Part shown: in pieces, positions 15,325 through 24,345 of the stretch
How the letters are laid out: each line of letters begins with the position of its first letter
Numbering within the stretch: position 1 is the stretch's first letter
Assembly: GCF_045291395.1 (NCBI RefSeq)
Contig: NZ_CP152342.1
Location: forward strand, 620,001 to 684,000
Source of the DNA: MR-S7 sp000400995
Lineage (GTDB): Bacteria > Pseudomonadota > Gammaproteobacteria > Burkholderiales > Burkholderiaceae_C
Reading direction: 5' to 3'
DNA length: 64,000 bases
Made by a program: the position numbers and the translations under genes
Notes under the pieces: model-generated
Databases searched by the model: none
The model's input: the letters and a program-made list of their open reading frames with translations, nothing else
Told to the model about the DNA's origin: nothing

Positions 15325-16554
15325 TCAGCGCTGGCTGGCGGCTTCGTCGTCCACGGCTTGCTGCACCGCCCGGTAGAACGCCTCGCGCGCCGGGCCGGCC
15401 ACGGGGTCGCGTGCGCCGCCGGCCCAGTTGGCATGGGAGACGATGACCAGCTGGCGCGCCGGATCGATGAAGAGGCCCTGGCCAAAGATGCCGCGCGCGG
15501 TGAAGCTGCCGTCGTCGTATGTCCACCACTGGTAGCCGTAGCCGCGCCCGGGCTGGCCGATGCCGGTGCGCGCGGTGGTGGCTTCCTGCAGCCAGCCGTC
15601 GGGCACGATGCTCCGGCCCTGCACGCGCGCGCCCTCCAGGATGAACTGCCCGAAGCGCGCGAAGTCCCGCGGCGAGGCCTGGATGCAGCAGCCGCTGATC
15701 TCGAGCCCGGTCTTGCTGAGCAGCCAGGTGGCCTGCCGCTCCATGCCCGCGGGCTGCCAGACCTTTTCCTGCAGGTACGCGGCCAGGGGCTTGCCGGTGG
15801 CCTGGGCGAGCAGCACGCCCACGAGGTTGGTTTCGCCCGTGCTGTAGTTCCAGCGCGTGCCCGCGGGCGCCGCACGCGGCAGCTGGCGCAGGTAGCTCAC
15901 CAGGGCGTCCACGCCAGGTTCGGGCCGGTGGCTGTTGAAGCGGGCCACGTCGGACTGCGGGTCGGCGTAGTCCTCGCTCCAGCGCACGCCGGAGGTCATG
16001 GTCAGCAGCTGGCGGATGCTCACCGCGTCGTAGGCCGAGCCTTTCATGCCGGGGATGTAGTCGCTCACCTTGTCGTCCATGCTGCGGATGTGGCCGTCGC
16101 GCAGTGCCGCGCCCACCAGCGTGGAGGTGAAGGACTTGGCCACGGAAAAGCTGGTCCAGCGCCCGCCGTCCTCGAAGCCCAGGCCGTAGCGCTCCAGGCG
16201 CAGCCGCCCGCCCTGCAACACCAGCAGGGCGGCGCTGCGCTGGCCAGCCATGTAGGCGTCGATGTCCAGCGGCAGTGCGAGCGGCGGCCCCGGTGGCAGG
16301 GGCCGGGGATCGCCGCCGGGCTGCACGGTGTGCCAGCGCACCAAGAAGGGCAGCCGGTCCATGGCGCGGAAGGCCGCGTCGCGCTGCGGCTGGTTCCAGA
16401 ACAGCAGGTCGCGGTTGGTGGGCACGGTCCGCAGCAGGCCGCGCGTTTCCTTGTCCAGGCTGAACCAGCAGGCCACGGCGGCCAGGGCCACGGCGCACAG
16501 CGCGCCCAGGGCCCACTGGCCCAGGGCGGGTTTCTTGAGGGGTTTCGACGGCAT
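15325..16554 (-). CDS. Serine hydrolase, beta-lactamase family (class C / AmpC-like fold)
   Basis: 409 residues. One N-terminal membrane or signal segment (ALGALCAVALAAVACWFSLD) is followed by the serine beta-lactamase-like domain: SFSVAKSFTSTLVG contains the SxxK catalytic motif, RWNYSTGETNLVG the Tyr-x-Asn-like site (YST), and ARGIFGQGLFID the third active-site strand. Such proteins are esterases, D-aminopeptidases or penicillin-binding-like enzymes rather than resistance enzymes. An alternative start 51 bases upstream (MARRAGG) is possible. It is probably anchored in the inner membrane facing the periplasm. Substrate unknown. Confidence 0.88.
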   Translation of the reverse strand: MPSKPLKKPALGQWALGALCAVALAAVACWFSLDKETRGLLRTVPTNRDLLFWNQPQRDAAFRAMDRLPFLVRWHTVQPGGDPRPLPPGPPLALPLDIDAYMAGQRSAALLVLQGGRLRLERYGLGFEDGGRWTSFSVAKSFTSTLVGAALRDGHIRSMDDKVSDYIPGMKGSAYDAVSIRQLLTMTSGVRWSEDYADPQSDVARFNSHRPEPGVDALVSYLRQLPRAAPAGTRWNYSTGETNLVGVLLAQATGKPLAAYLQEKVWQPAGMERQATWLLSKTGLEISGCCIQASPRDFARFGQFILEGARVQGRSIVPDGWLQEATTARTGIGQPGRGYGYQWWTYDDGSFTARGIFGQGLFIDPARQLVIVSHANWAGGARDPVAGPAREAFYRAVQQAVDDEAASQR

Positions 16555-16607
16555 CGCGCGATTGGACAGCCCGCCCGCGCGGCGTGCCATGGGACTTGCC
16601 CGCAGGC

Positions 16608-17027
16608 TCAGGGCCGTGCGGGACAGGTGCCGGCGTCGCAGGACACGGTGCGCTGCGCGATGAAGCTGCGGAAGTTCTTGCCCATCTGGCCCATTTCGGC
16701 GCACACGTCGCCGCGCGCGTCGAACGCGAAGCCCTGCGTGGCGCCGGTGTTGAGCAGTTCCACCCGCGTGAGCCCGTAGCCGGCGAACTGCTCCGGATGG
16801 CGCCACTGCTGGGCGCAGATGTTGTGGAAGACGAAGGTGGCGTACACCAGCTCGGTCACCTGCGCCTTGTCCATCTGCAGCCGCAGCACGCCGGCATCGA
16901 GCCGCGCCGACTGGATCGCGCTGCCGTGCAGCGCCTTCTGCAGCGTGGGGGGCACGTTGGTGAACGCGGTGTCCGCCGCTGCCAGGGTGCAGGCGGTGCA
17001 GGCCAGCAGCGCGAATAGCTTTTTCAT
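16608..17027 (-). CDS. Hypothetical exported protein
   Basis: 139 residues with a signal peptide (MKKLFALLACTACTLAAADT). The mature part has four cysteines (NICAQQW, GDVCAEM, VSCDAGTC), consistent with disulfides in the periplasm. I do not recognise a family. Its length and position next to polA suggest a stable gene: the start has GGGAGAACG-like sequence before it, in the divergent gap with polA. It could be related to small proteins seen beside polA in Comamonadaceae, but no function is claimed. Confidence 0.7.
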   Translation of the reverse strand: MKKLFALLACTACTLAAADTAFTNVPPTLQKALHGSAIQSARLDAGVLRLQMDKAQVTELVYATFVFHNICAQQWRHPEQFAGYGLTRVELLNTGATQGFAFDARGDVCAEMGQMGKNFRSFIAQRTVSCDAGTCPARP

Positions 17028-17121
17028 GGGAGAACGCTTTCTCAGGGAAGCAGGGCGGGCGCCCCGCGCTACGGCCGATTGTGCCGCCGCCCGCGGCCCG
17101 CATCCTGTGCACAATCGGCCC

Positions 17122-19884
17122 ATGAGCGAATCCAAAACCCTGCTGCTGGTGGATGGTTCCAGCTACCTCTACCGCGCCTTCCACGCCATGCCCGACCTGC
17201 GCGCCGTGCCGGGCGACCCCGCGAGCCCCGCCACGGGTGCGATCCGCGGCATGATCAACATGCTGCAGGCGCTGAAGAAGGAGGTGCAGGCCGACTATGC
17301 CGCCTGCGTGTTCGATGCCTCGGGCCCGACCTTCCGCGACGCGCTGTACCCCGAGTACAAGGCCCACCGCGCGCCCATGCCCGACGAACTGCGCGCGCAG
17401 ATCGAGCCCATCCACGAAGTGGTGCGCCTGCTGGGCTGGCCGGTGCTGTGCATCGAGGGCGTGGAGGCCGACGACGTGATCGGCACCCTGGCCACGCAGG
17501 CGGCGCGCCAGGGCATGCAGGTCGTCATCTCCAGCGGCGACAAGGACCTGAGCCAGCTCGTGGACGAGCGCATCACCATCATCGACACCATGAGCGGCAA
17601 GAAGCGCGACGTGGCCGGCGTGACGGCAGAGTTCGGCGTGCCCCCCACGCTCATGGTGGACTACCAGACGCTGGTGGGCGATGCGGTGGACAACGTGCCG
17701 GGCGTGCCCAAGGTCGGCCCCAAGACCGCCGCCAAATGGCTCATGGAATACGGCTCGCTGGACAACCTGCTGGCCCATGCGGGCGCCATCAAGGGCGTGG
17801 CGGGCGAGAACCTGCGCGGCGCGCTCGCCTGGCTGCCCACGGGGCGCCAGCTCGTCACCATCAAGACCGACTGCGACCTGGTGCCATACGTGGCGGGCTT
17901 TCCTGCTATGGATGTGATAGCTGTCGGCGCTGAACAGACGGACGTTCTGGCCGATTTTTATCAAAAATACGGCTTCAAGAGCCTTGCCCGCACGCTGCAG
18001 GCGGCGCAGGTGCAGCCCGCGGGGGGCGATCTGTTTTCCCAGCCCGACGCGAGCACCGTCGCCGTCGTCGCGCAGCACCGCGAAGTGGTCTACGACACCA
18101 TCCTCGCTTGGGAGCAACTCGACCTGTGGCTGGCCCGCATCGAGGCCGCGCCGCTCGTCGCGGTCGATACCGAAACCACTTCGCTCGACGAACTGCGCGC
18201 CGAGATCGTCGGCATCTCCTTCAGCGTGGAGCCGGGCAGCGCCGCCTACATTCCCCTGGCCCATGACGGCCCGGACGCGCCTGCGCAACTGCCGCTGGCC
18301 GAGGTGCTCGCGCGCCTCAAGCCGTGGCTGGAAGACCCTGGCCGTCTGAAGCTGGGCCAGCACGTCAAGTACGACCGCCACGTGTTCGCCAACCACGGCA
18401 TCGACGTGCGCGGCTACGCGCACGACACCATGCTGGAGAGCTACGTGCTCGAAGTGCACAAGCCCCACGGCCTGGCGAGCCTCGCCGAGCGCCACACGGG
18501 CCGCACCGGCATCAGCTACGAAGACCTGTGCGGCAAGGGCGCCAAGCAGATCCCGTTCTCGCAGGTGCCCGTGGACAAGGCAGCCGCCTATTCGTGCGAG
18601 GACTCCGACCAGACGCTGGACGTGCACCGCGTGCTCTGGCCGCTGCTGGAGGCCGACGAGAAGCTGCGCGCCATCTACGAACTGGAGATGGCCTGCAGCG
18701 AGACGCTGTTCCGCATCGAGCGCAATGGCGTGCGCATCGACGCCGCGCGCCTCGCGGCGCAGAGCCACGACCTGGGCCAGCGCATCCTGAAGCTGGAGCA
18801 GGAGGCCTACGACATCGCGGGCCAGCCCTTCAACCTCTCCAGCCCCAAGCAGCTCGGCGAAATCTTCTTCGACAAGCTGGGCATGCCGGTCGTCAAGAAG
18901 ACCGCCACCGGCGCGCGCAGCACCGACGAAGAGGTGCTGGAGAAGCTGGCCGAGGACTACCCCTTGCCCGCCAAGCTGCTGGAGCACCGCAGCCTGTGCA
19001 AGCTCAAAGGCACCTACACCGACAAGCTCGCGCAGCTGGCCGACCCGCGCACCGGCCGCGTGCACACGCACTATGCCCAGGCCGTCGCCGTCACGGGCCG
19101 CCTGTCGAGCAACGACCCCAACCTGCAGAACATTCCCATCCGCACGCCCGAAGGCCGCCGCGTGCGCGAGGCCTTCGTCGCCCCGCCGGGCCGCGTGATC
19201 GCCAGCTGCGACTACAGCCAGATCGAGCTGCGCATCATGGCGCATATCAGCGGTGACGAAGCCCTGCTGCGTGCCTTCCAGGAAGGGCTGGATGTGCACC
19301 GCGCCACAGCGGCGGAGGTGTTCGGCGTGGCCCTGGACCAGGTGAGCAGCGAGCAGCGCCGCTACGCCAAGGTCATCAACTTCGGCCTGATCTACGGCAT
19401 GAGCAGCTATGGCCTGGCGAAGAACCTGGGCATCGACAACACGGCAGCCAAGAACTACATCGACCGCTACTTCCAGCGCTACCCCGGCGTGTGGCAGTAC
19501 ATGCAGGACACCAAGGCCCAGGCCAAGGCGCGCGGCTATGTGGAGACCGTATTCGGCAGGCGCCTGTACCTGCCCGAGATCAACTCCCCCAACGGCCCGC
19601 GCCGCAGCGCCGCCGAGCGTGCCGCCATCAATGCGCCCATGCAGGGCACGGCGGCCGACCTCATCAAGAAGGCCATGGTGCAGGTGCAGGACCTGCTGGA
19701 CGCCGCCAGGCCCGAGGTGCTCATGATCATGCAGGTGCATGACGAACTCGTCTTCGAGCTGCCCGAGGGCGACGTGGACTGGCTGCGCGCCGAGGTGCCG
19801 CGCATCATGGCGGGCGTGGCCGAACTCCAGGTGCCGCTGCTGGCCGAGGTGGGCGTGGGGCCGGACTGGGACAAGGCGCATTGA
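17122..19884 (+). CDS. polA: DNA polymerase I
   Basis: 920 residues, full-length three-domain enzyme. The 5'-3' exonuclease lies at about 1-290 (LLLVDGSSYLYRAFHAM; VISSGDKDLSQLVDE). The 3'-5' exonuclease starts near residue 340 (VDTETTSLDELRAEIVGISF, with the DxE metal ligands). The polymerase domain has motif A CDYSQIELRIMAH near 697, motif B RRYAKVINFGLIYGMSSYG, and motif C QVHDELVFELPEG near 873. It fills gaps during repair and removes Okazaki primers in the cytoplasm. Residues about 260-283 are encoded by a copy of the dispersed repeat, visible as a patch of AT-rich codons unlike the rest of the gene. Confidence 0.98.
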   Translation: MSESKTLLLVDGSSYLYRAFHAMPDLRAVPGDPASPATGAIRGMINMLQALKKEVQADYAACVFDASGPTFRDALYPEYKAHRAPMPDELRAQIEPIHEVVRLLGWPVLCIEGVEADDVIGTLATQAARQGMQVVISSGDKDLSQLVDERITIIDTMSGKKRDVAGVTAEFGVPPTLMVDYQTLVGDAVDNVPGVPKVGPKTAAKWLMEYGSLDNLLAHAGAIKGVAGENLRGALAWLPTGRQLVTIKTDCDLVPYVAGFPAMDVIAVGAEQTDVLADFYQKYGFKSLARTLQAAQVQPAGGDLFSQPDASTVAVVAQHREVVYDTILAWEQLDLWLARIEAAPLVAVDTETTSLDELRAEIVGISFSVEPGSAAYIPLAHDGPDAPAQLPLAEVLARLKPWLEDPGRLKLGQHVKYDRHVFANHGIDVRGYAHDTMLESYVLEVHKPHGLASLAERHTGRTGISYEDLCGKGAKQIPFSQVPVDKAAAYSCEDSDQTLDVHRVLWPLLEADEKLRAIYELEMACSETLFRIERNGVRIDAARLAAQSHDLGQRILKLEQEAYDIAGQPFNLSSPKQLGEIFFDKLGMPVVKKTATGARSTDEEVLEKLAEDYPLPAKLLEHRSLCKLKGTYTDKLAQLADPRTGRVHTHYAQAVAVTGRLSSNDPNLQNIPIRTPEGRRVREAFVAPPGRVIASCDYSQIELRIMAHISGDEALLRAFQEGLDVHRATAAEVFGVALDQVSSEQRRYAKVINFGLIYGMSSYGLAKNLGIDNTAAKNYIDRYFQRYPGVWQYMQDTKAQAKARGYVETVFGRRLYLPEINSPNGPRRSAAERAAINAPMQGTAADLIKKAMVQVQDLLDAARPEVLMIMQVHDELVFELPEGDVDWLRAEVPRIMAGVAELQVPLLAEVGVGPDWDKAH
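17902..17970 (+). repeat. Dispersed hairpin repeat copy in frame inside polA
   Basis: GATAGCTGTCGGCGCTGA, a diverged second arm and GGCCGATTTTTATCAAAAA match the repeat family. The reading frame is kept (about 23 codons) in the linker between the 5'-exonuclease and 3'-exonuclease domains. Codons such as TTT, TAT, CAA and AAA contrast with the GC-ending codons around it. Confidence 0.65.
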
Positions 19885-19897
19885 AGGCCGGCGGAGG

Positions 19898-20866
19898 ATG
19901 AAGCAGGCACGGCCCTTCGGCGATGGAGCGCTCATCGAGTGCTTCAAGGAAACGATGATGTTCATCCAGGTGGCCGAGAACCGCAGCTTCACGGTGGCGG
20001 CCCAGCGCATGAACGTGACCCCTGCCGGCGTGAGCAAGGGCGTGACCCGGCTGGAGAGAGCGCTGGGCGTGAAGCTGCTCAACCGCTCGACCCGCAGCGT
20101 TTCGCTGACGGACGACGGCGAGCGGCTGCTGGCACGCTGGCGCGACATCCTGCTGGCGGTGCAGGCCGCCGAAGGCGAATTGTCCGGGGGCCAGGAAGAC
20201 CTCAAGGGGAAGCTGAAGATCCATGCGCCGGTGGGGTTGGGGCGCCGGGTCGTCATGCCGCTGCTGATGACCATGGCCAAGAAGTACCCGGACCTGGTGG
20301 TCAATGCCGACTTCAGCGACCGCATGCCCAATCTGGTGGAGGAGGGGCTGGACGTCCTGGTCAAGATTGGCGGCGTGGCGGATTCCCGCATGGTCGCGCG
20401 CAAGCTGGCGCACCTGCGTTATGTCACCTGCGCCACGCCTGCCTATCTGGAGCGATGGGGCGTGCCCCGATCTCCTCTGGAAATTGAGCGGCACAACTGC
20501 ATCGCCTATGTCCAGTGGCAGACGGGGAATATCCACCAGTGGATTTATGAAAAGGGTGATGAGCAGTATGTCCTCACGCCCGCCGGCAATGTCGGCGTGA
20601 ACCATCCGGAAGCCATTCTCGACGCAGTGCTCAGCGGCGCCGGCATCGCGCGCATGGCCAGTTTCATCGCGGCGCCAGCGGTGATCGACGGGCGGCTGCG
20701 CATGGTTCTGGACGACTGGATGCCCAAAGGGCCGGAGATCCAGCTGGTGTACCAGCCGAGCAAATTCCAGTCGCCCCGGCTCCGAACCTTCATCGAGCAC
20801 ATGCTCGAGGCGATCCCCTCCTATCCGCCTTGGGAAAAGGCGATGGGCCTGCCGCCCGCCGGATGA
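19898..20866 (+). CDS. LysR family transcriptional regulator (GcvA/DmlR-like)
   Basis: 322 residues with the helix-turn-helix at about 15-75 (FIQVAENRSFTVAAQRMNVT ... GVSKGVTRLERALGVKLLNR STR). The LysR effector domain follows, with GRRVVMPLLMTMAKKYPDL and the HNCIAY turn typical of the DmlR/PA2206 subgroup. Start chosen at GGAGG-ATG 19898; ATG codons at 19955 and 19958 with AAGGAA upstream would give a shorter protein missing part of the usual first helix. It lies just upstream of, and in the same direction as, the acyl-CoA catabolic island starting at 21028, of which it is the likely regulator. Confidence 0.9.
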   Translation: MKQARPFGDGALIECFKETMMFIQVAENRSFTVAAQRMNVTPAGVSKGVTRLERALGVKLLNRSTRSVSLTDDGERLLARWRDILLAVQAAEGELSGGQEDLKGKLKIHAPVGLGRRVVMPLLMTMAKKYPDLVVNADFSDRMPNLVEEGLDVLVKIGGVADSRMVARKLAHLRYVTCATPAYLERWGVPRSPLEIERHNCIAYVQWQTGNIHQWIYEKGDEQYVLTPAGNVGVNHPEAILDAVLSGAGIARMASFIAAPAVIDGRLRMVLDDWMPKGPEIQLVYQPSKFQSPRLRTFIEHMLEAIPSYPPWEKAMGLPPAG

Positions 20867-20876
20867 GGGCAGGGGA

Positions 20877-20905
20877 TAACCCCTGAGATAGTTGAATCCG
20901 GGTTA
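20877..20905. promoter_or_regulatory. Possible operator dyad upstream of the catabolic island
   Basis: TAACCC (20877-20882) and GGGTTA (20900-20905) form a perfect interrupted dyad with 17 bases between. It sits in the gap between the LysR gene and the DUF35 gene. A TTGACA is found at 20961-20966 but no good -10 partner. The dyad is consistent with a regulator site but could be chance. Confidence 0.35.
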
Positions 20906-21027
20906 AGAGTGTTTGTTCCAGCGGGGGATTTTTCAAGGAAACCAGCTTGCCTACATTGCGTTGACACGAATACGGTTCTTGCCCGGTGAATGGGCGAACC
21001 CCCCGATCAACGAATTGCCTGGGTGAA

Positions 21028-21441
21028 ATGGTGGTTGAAAATCCAATGCTGGCGGATGAAGCCGCAGGCCCTGAAAAGCTGTATTTCCAGTTCCTGGAAA
21101 ATGGCGAATGGAAAATACAGTCCTGCACCCACTGCAGGCGCGCCGTCTTCTATCCCAGGGTGGCTTGCCCCCATTGCGGAGAGGATGCGCTGAAATGGTT
21201 TGCGCCCCAGGGCGCGGGCACCGTCTATTCGTCCAGCACGATTTACCGCTCGCCGGAGCAGGGCGGCAGCTACAACGTCAGCCTGATCGATATCGATGAA
21301 GGCGTGCGGCTCATGGGCTGTGTCCAGGGCTGCCTGCCCTCGGAGGTGAAGATCGGCCAGCGGGTGCGGGCACGCATCGAAAAGCGGGAGGGCGGCGCCC
21401 GCCTGGTTTTCGACCGGATGGAGGCCATGCCATGCGCTTGA
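21028..21441 (+). CDS. Zn-ribbon OB-fold protein (DUF35 family)
   Basis: 137 residues from ATG 21028; a GTG at 20986 and an ATG at 21046 are alternatives. A rubredoxin-like zinc ribbon with two CxxC pairs (SCTHCRRAVFYPRVACPHCG) is followed by an OB-fold (GAGTVYSSSTIYRSPEQGG, VKIGQRVRARIEKREGG). DUF35 proteins partner thiolase-fold enzymes, binding acyl-CoA or shaping the active site, for example in ChsH2-Ltp2 type aldolase complexes. It overlaps the thiolase-like gene by 10 bases, so a complex of the two is likely. Confidence 0.88.
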   Translation: MVVENPMLADEAAGPEKLYFQFLENGEWKIQSCTHCRRAVFYPRVACPHCGEDALKWFAPQGAGTVYSSSTIYRSPEQGGSYNVSLIDIDEGVRLMGCVQGCLPSEVKIGQRVRARIEKREGGARLVFDRMEAMPCA

Positions 21442-22604
21442 ACGATTTGCGCGGGCGGGTGGCCATCGCCGGAGTGGGGCAAGAGGGCCTCGGGGAGGCG
21501 CAAGGCTTCACCGAACAGGAGATCCTGAGCCGGGCGGCGCTGAATGCGGTCAAGGATGCCGGGCTGTCGCTGAAGGACATCGACGGCATCACGACCTGCA
21601 GCTCGCTGTCCACGATGTGGGTGATGCCTGTCATCGAATACCTGGGCATCCGGCCCACCTTCATCGACAGCACGATGATCGGCGGCTCCAGCTACGTGGC
21701 CCACCTGCTGCCGGCCATCCATGCGCTGGAGTCGGGGCAATGCAATGCGGTGCTGGTCTGCTATGGCAGCACGCAGCGTACGGCAGCCTTCAATCGCGCA
21801 GAGCTGACCCGGGTGCGCAAGGTCATGGACCCGCAGCCGTTCGAAACACCCTACGACGCACCCATGCCCGTGGCGGCCTATGCGCTGGCGGCGCAGCGCC
21901 ACATGCACCAGTACGGCACCACGCGCAAGCAGCTGGCAGAGGTGGCGGTGGCGGCGCGCAAGTGGGCGCAGCGCAATCCGGAGGCGGTGCTGCGCGGCGA
22001 CCTCGGCATCGACGACGTGATCCATGCGCGTCCCGTGGCGGAGCCGTTCACCGTGCGCGACTGCTGCATGGTGAGCGACGGCGCAGGCGCCTACGTGCTG
22101 ACGCGGGCGGACCGGGCCAGGGACCTCGCGAAGAAGCCGGTCTATGTGCTGGGCAATGCCACGGCCTGCTGGAACCGGCAGGTGTCCTCGATGGAGGACC
22201 TGACGGTCACGGCCGCCAGCGAATCGGGCCGCCGTTGCTTCGAGATGGCCGGCTATGGGGCGAAGGATGCCGATCTCGCGATGCTGTACGACGCCTTCAC
22301 GATCAACACCATCCTCTTTCTCGAAGACCTGGGCTTCTGCGCCAAGGGGGAGGGTGGCGCGTTCGTGGACGACGGTGCCATCGCCCCGGGCGGGCGGCTG
22401 GCCGTCAATACCAATGGCGGAGGCCTGTCGTGCGTGCATCCCGGCATGTACGGCGTGTTCCTGATGATCGAGGCCGTGCGGCAGCTGCGCGGCGAATGCG
22501 GGCAGCGGCAACTGAACGATCCGCATCTGGCGGTGGTGCATGGCAATGGCGGGACGCTGTCCAGCCAGTCCACGGCGTTGCTGGGCACAGAACAGACCCT
22601 CTGA
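21432..22604 (+). CDS. Thiolase-superfamily protein (SCP2/lipid-transfer thiolase or aldolase type)
   Basis: 390 residues. Fold signatures include VAIAGVGQEGLGEAQGFTEQ at the start, GYGAKDADLAMLYDAFTINT, NTNGGGLSCVHPGMYGV (the conserved His region) and VVHGNGGTLSSQSTALLG at the end. The usual thiolase nucleophile motif (CxSG) is replaced by MIGGSSYVAHLL, with no Cys, and the second catalytic Cys is replaced by HGNGG. This is the pattern of the non-canonical SCP-x/Ltp2 group, whose members can cleave beta-hydroxyacyl-CoA by retro-aldol chemistry with a DUF35 partner. The first two genes of the operon overlap, supporting a complex. Function inferred, not proven. Confidence 0.85.
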   Translation: MRLNDLRGRVAIAGVGQEGLGEAQGFTEQEILSRAALNAVKDAGLSLKDIDGITTCSSLSTMWVMPVIEYLGIRPTFIDSTMIGGSSYVAHLLPAIHALESGQCNAVLVCYGSTQRTAAFNRAELTRVRKVMDPQPFETPYDAPMPVAAYALAAQRHMHQYGTTRKQLAEVAVAARKWAQRNPEAVLRGDLGIDDVIHARPVAEPFTVRDCCMVSDGAGAYVLTRADRARDLAKKPVYVLGNATACWNRQVSSMEDLTVTAASESGRRCFEMAGYGAKDADLAMLYDAFTINTILFLEDLGFCAKGEGGAFVDDGAIAPGGRLAVNTNGGGLSCVHPGMYGVFLMIEAVRQLRGECGQRQLNDPHLAVVHGNGGTLSSQSTALLGTEQTL

Positions 22605-22633
22605 ACCGGGTTCACCAAGAAAAGGAGACACGG

Positions 22634-23618
22634 ATGACAACGTCGTGGAGCATGACCACGGGCATCGCCATGGCTGCGATGGCCTGCACGGCCGCCATGG
22701 CCCAGCCGGCCGCCATGCCGGCCTGCCCGGGAGCGTCGATGCGCATGGTGGTGCCGGCGGCACCCGGCGGCACGACGGATCTCGTGGGGCGCCTCGTCGC
22801 GAACCACCTCGCCCGCCGCGCCGGCACGTCCGTGGTGGTGGAGAACAAGGCCGGTGGCGGCGGGACGATCGGTGCATCGGGCGTGGCGCATGCGCGGCCC
22901 GATGGCTGCACGGTGCTGATGGGCAACGTGGGCTCGAACGCCATCAACTATGCGCTGAACAAGAAGCTCAACTATGGGCCCCAGGACTTCGCACCGGTCA
23001 CGCAGGTGTTTGCCGTGCCCAATGTGCTGGTGGTGAATCCCGGCGTCGCGGCCCAGGACGTGAAGTCGCTGATCCGCCTGGCCAGGGAAAAGCCGGGCAC
23101 GTTGGCGCTCGCCAACTCCGGCGTCGGCCAGTCCACGCATATGACGGCCGAGCTGTTCCGCATGGAAACCGGCATCGACGTGATCACCGTGCCTTACAAG
23201 GGCAACGCGCCCGCCGTCGCCGACCTGCTGGCAGGGCAGGTGCAGATGATGTTCGACAACGTCGCAGTCTCGCTGCCCCACATACAGGCGGGCAAGCTGC
23301 GGGCCCTGGCCGTCACCAGCGCGAAGCGCGTGGAGGAGCCTGCCCGGCGTGCCCACGATGGCGGAAGCCGGCATGGAAGGCTTCAACGTGGTGGCGTGGT
23401 TCGGCCTGTTCTATCCCGCGCGCACGCCGGCGGCGCACGTGGCCTGGCTGCAGTCGGAGGTCGCGGAAATCCTCAAACAGGCCGACGTGCGCAAGCAGAT
23501 CGCGGAATGGAGCGGCGAGCCCGGCGGGGAGCCGTCCGCAGCATTCCAGCGCTATGTGGATCAGGAAGTGCGCCAGTGGCAGAAGGTGGTGGACACCGCG
23601 GGCATCACCCTGCCATGA
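22634..23618 (+). pseudogene. Bug family substrate-binding protein, frameshifted
   Basis: Start ATG 22634 with AAAGGAGAC upstream. A signal peptide (AMAAMACTAAMAQPAAMPA) is followed by Bug motifs: MRMVVPAAPGGTTDLVGRLV, VENKAGGGGTIG, ARPDGCTVLMGN and VPYKGNAPAVADLLAGQVQM. Around 23339-23340 the frame changes (one extra C, or two bases lost) and the conserved C-terminal part (VPTMAEAGMEGFNVVAWFGL) continues in another frame to the stop at 23618. Repaired, it would be about 327 residues, normal for the family. The single small indel suggests recent mutation or sequencing error. It lies between the thiolase-like and CoA-transferase genes. Confidence 0.85.
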
Positions 23619-23655
23619 CGCTTTGCATGGGGCTGGACTCTTCGGTGGAGAAAAC

Positions 23656-24345
23656 ATGTTGAACAAGGTGATGCCCTCGCTGCCGGCCGCGGTGGCAGGC
23701 ATTGGGGATGGGGCGACGCTGCTCATCGGCGGGTTCGGGCCCTCCGGCGTGCCCACGGAGCTGCTGCGTGCGTTGCTGGACACGGGCGCGCGTGAACTCA
23801 CCATCGTGAACAACAACGCGGGCAATGGCGAGGCCGGGCTCAGCGAGCTGATCCGTGCGGGGCGGGTGCGCAAGATGATCTGTTCCTTCGCGCGCTCGTC
23901 CAATCCCCGCAAGCCCAATGCGGAGGCTTTCGGCGAGTGGTACAGGGCTGGAAAGATCGAGCTCGAAGTCGTCCCGCAGGGCACGCTGGCCGAGCGCCTG
24001 CGGGCCGCCGGTGCGGGCGTGGGGCCGTTCTATACCCCCACCGCCTACGGCACCCGGCTCGCGGAAGGCAAGGAAGCGCGCGAGTTCGGCGGCCGGGGGT
24101 ACGTGCTCGAACACCCGCTGCATGGCGACGTGGCATTCGTCTGCGCGCATCGCGCCGATGGGCACGGCAACCTGATGTACCGCTATGCGAGCCGCAATTT
24201 CGGCCCTGTGATGTGCATGGCCTCCCGGCTTGCCGTGGCGCAGGTGGACGAGGTGGTGCCGCTGGGCAGCCTGCCGCCGGAGCATGTGATGACGCCGGGC
24301 ATCTTCGTTCAACGTGTCGTGGAGGTTCGCCGTGGTCGAGCATAG
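23656..24345 (+). CDS. CoA transferase subunit A (3-oxoacid CoA-transferase type)
   Basis: 229 residues. Family I CoA-transferase alpha subunit: LLIGGFGPSGVPTELLRALL near residue 21, ELTIVNNNAGNGEAGLSELI and GTLAERLRAAGAGVGPFYTP. It transfers CoA from a donor such as succinyl-CoA to an organic acid, so it is the likely activation step of the island. GGTGGAG precedes the ATG. The gene overlaps the subunit B gene by 14 bases. Substrate (3-oxoacid, glutaconate-like or branched acid) cannot be decided from motifs. Confidence 0.92.
   Translation: MLNKVMPSLPAAVAGIGDGATLLIGGFGPSGVPTELLRALLDTGARELTIVNNNAGNGEAGLSELIRAGRVRKMICSFARSSNPRKPNAEAFGEWYRAGKIELEVVPQGTLAERLRAAGAGVGPFYTPTAYGTRLAEGKEAREFGGRGYVLEHPLHGDVAFVCAHRADGHGNLMYRYASRNFGPVMCMASRLAVAQVDEVVPLGSLPPEHVMTPGIFVQRVVEVRRGRA

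Noticed and set aside
15325..20403. Very long minus-strand open frame continuing from the serine hydrolase gene across polA and the LysR gene
   Set aside because: Beyond 16554 it is antisense to polA and LysR, whose proteins are clearly conserved. The long open frame is a GC-bias artefact.
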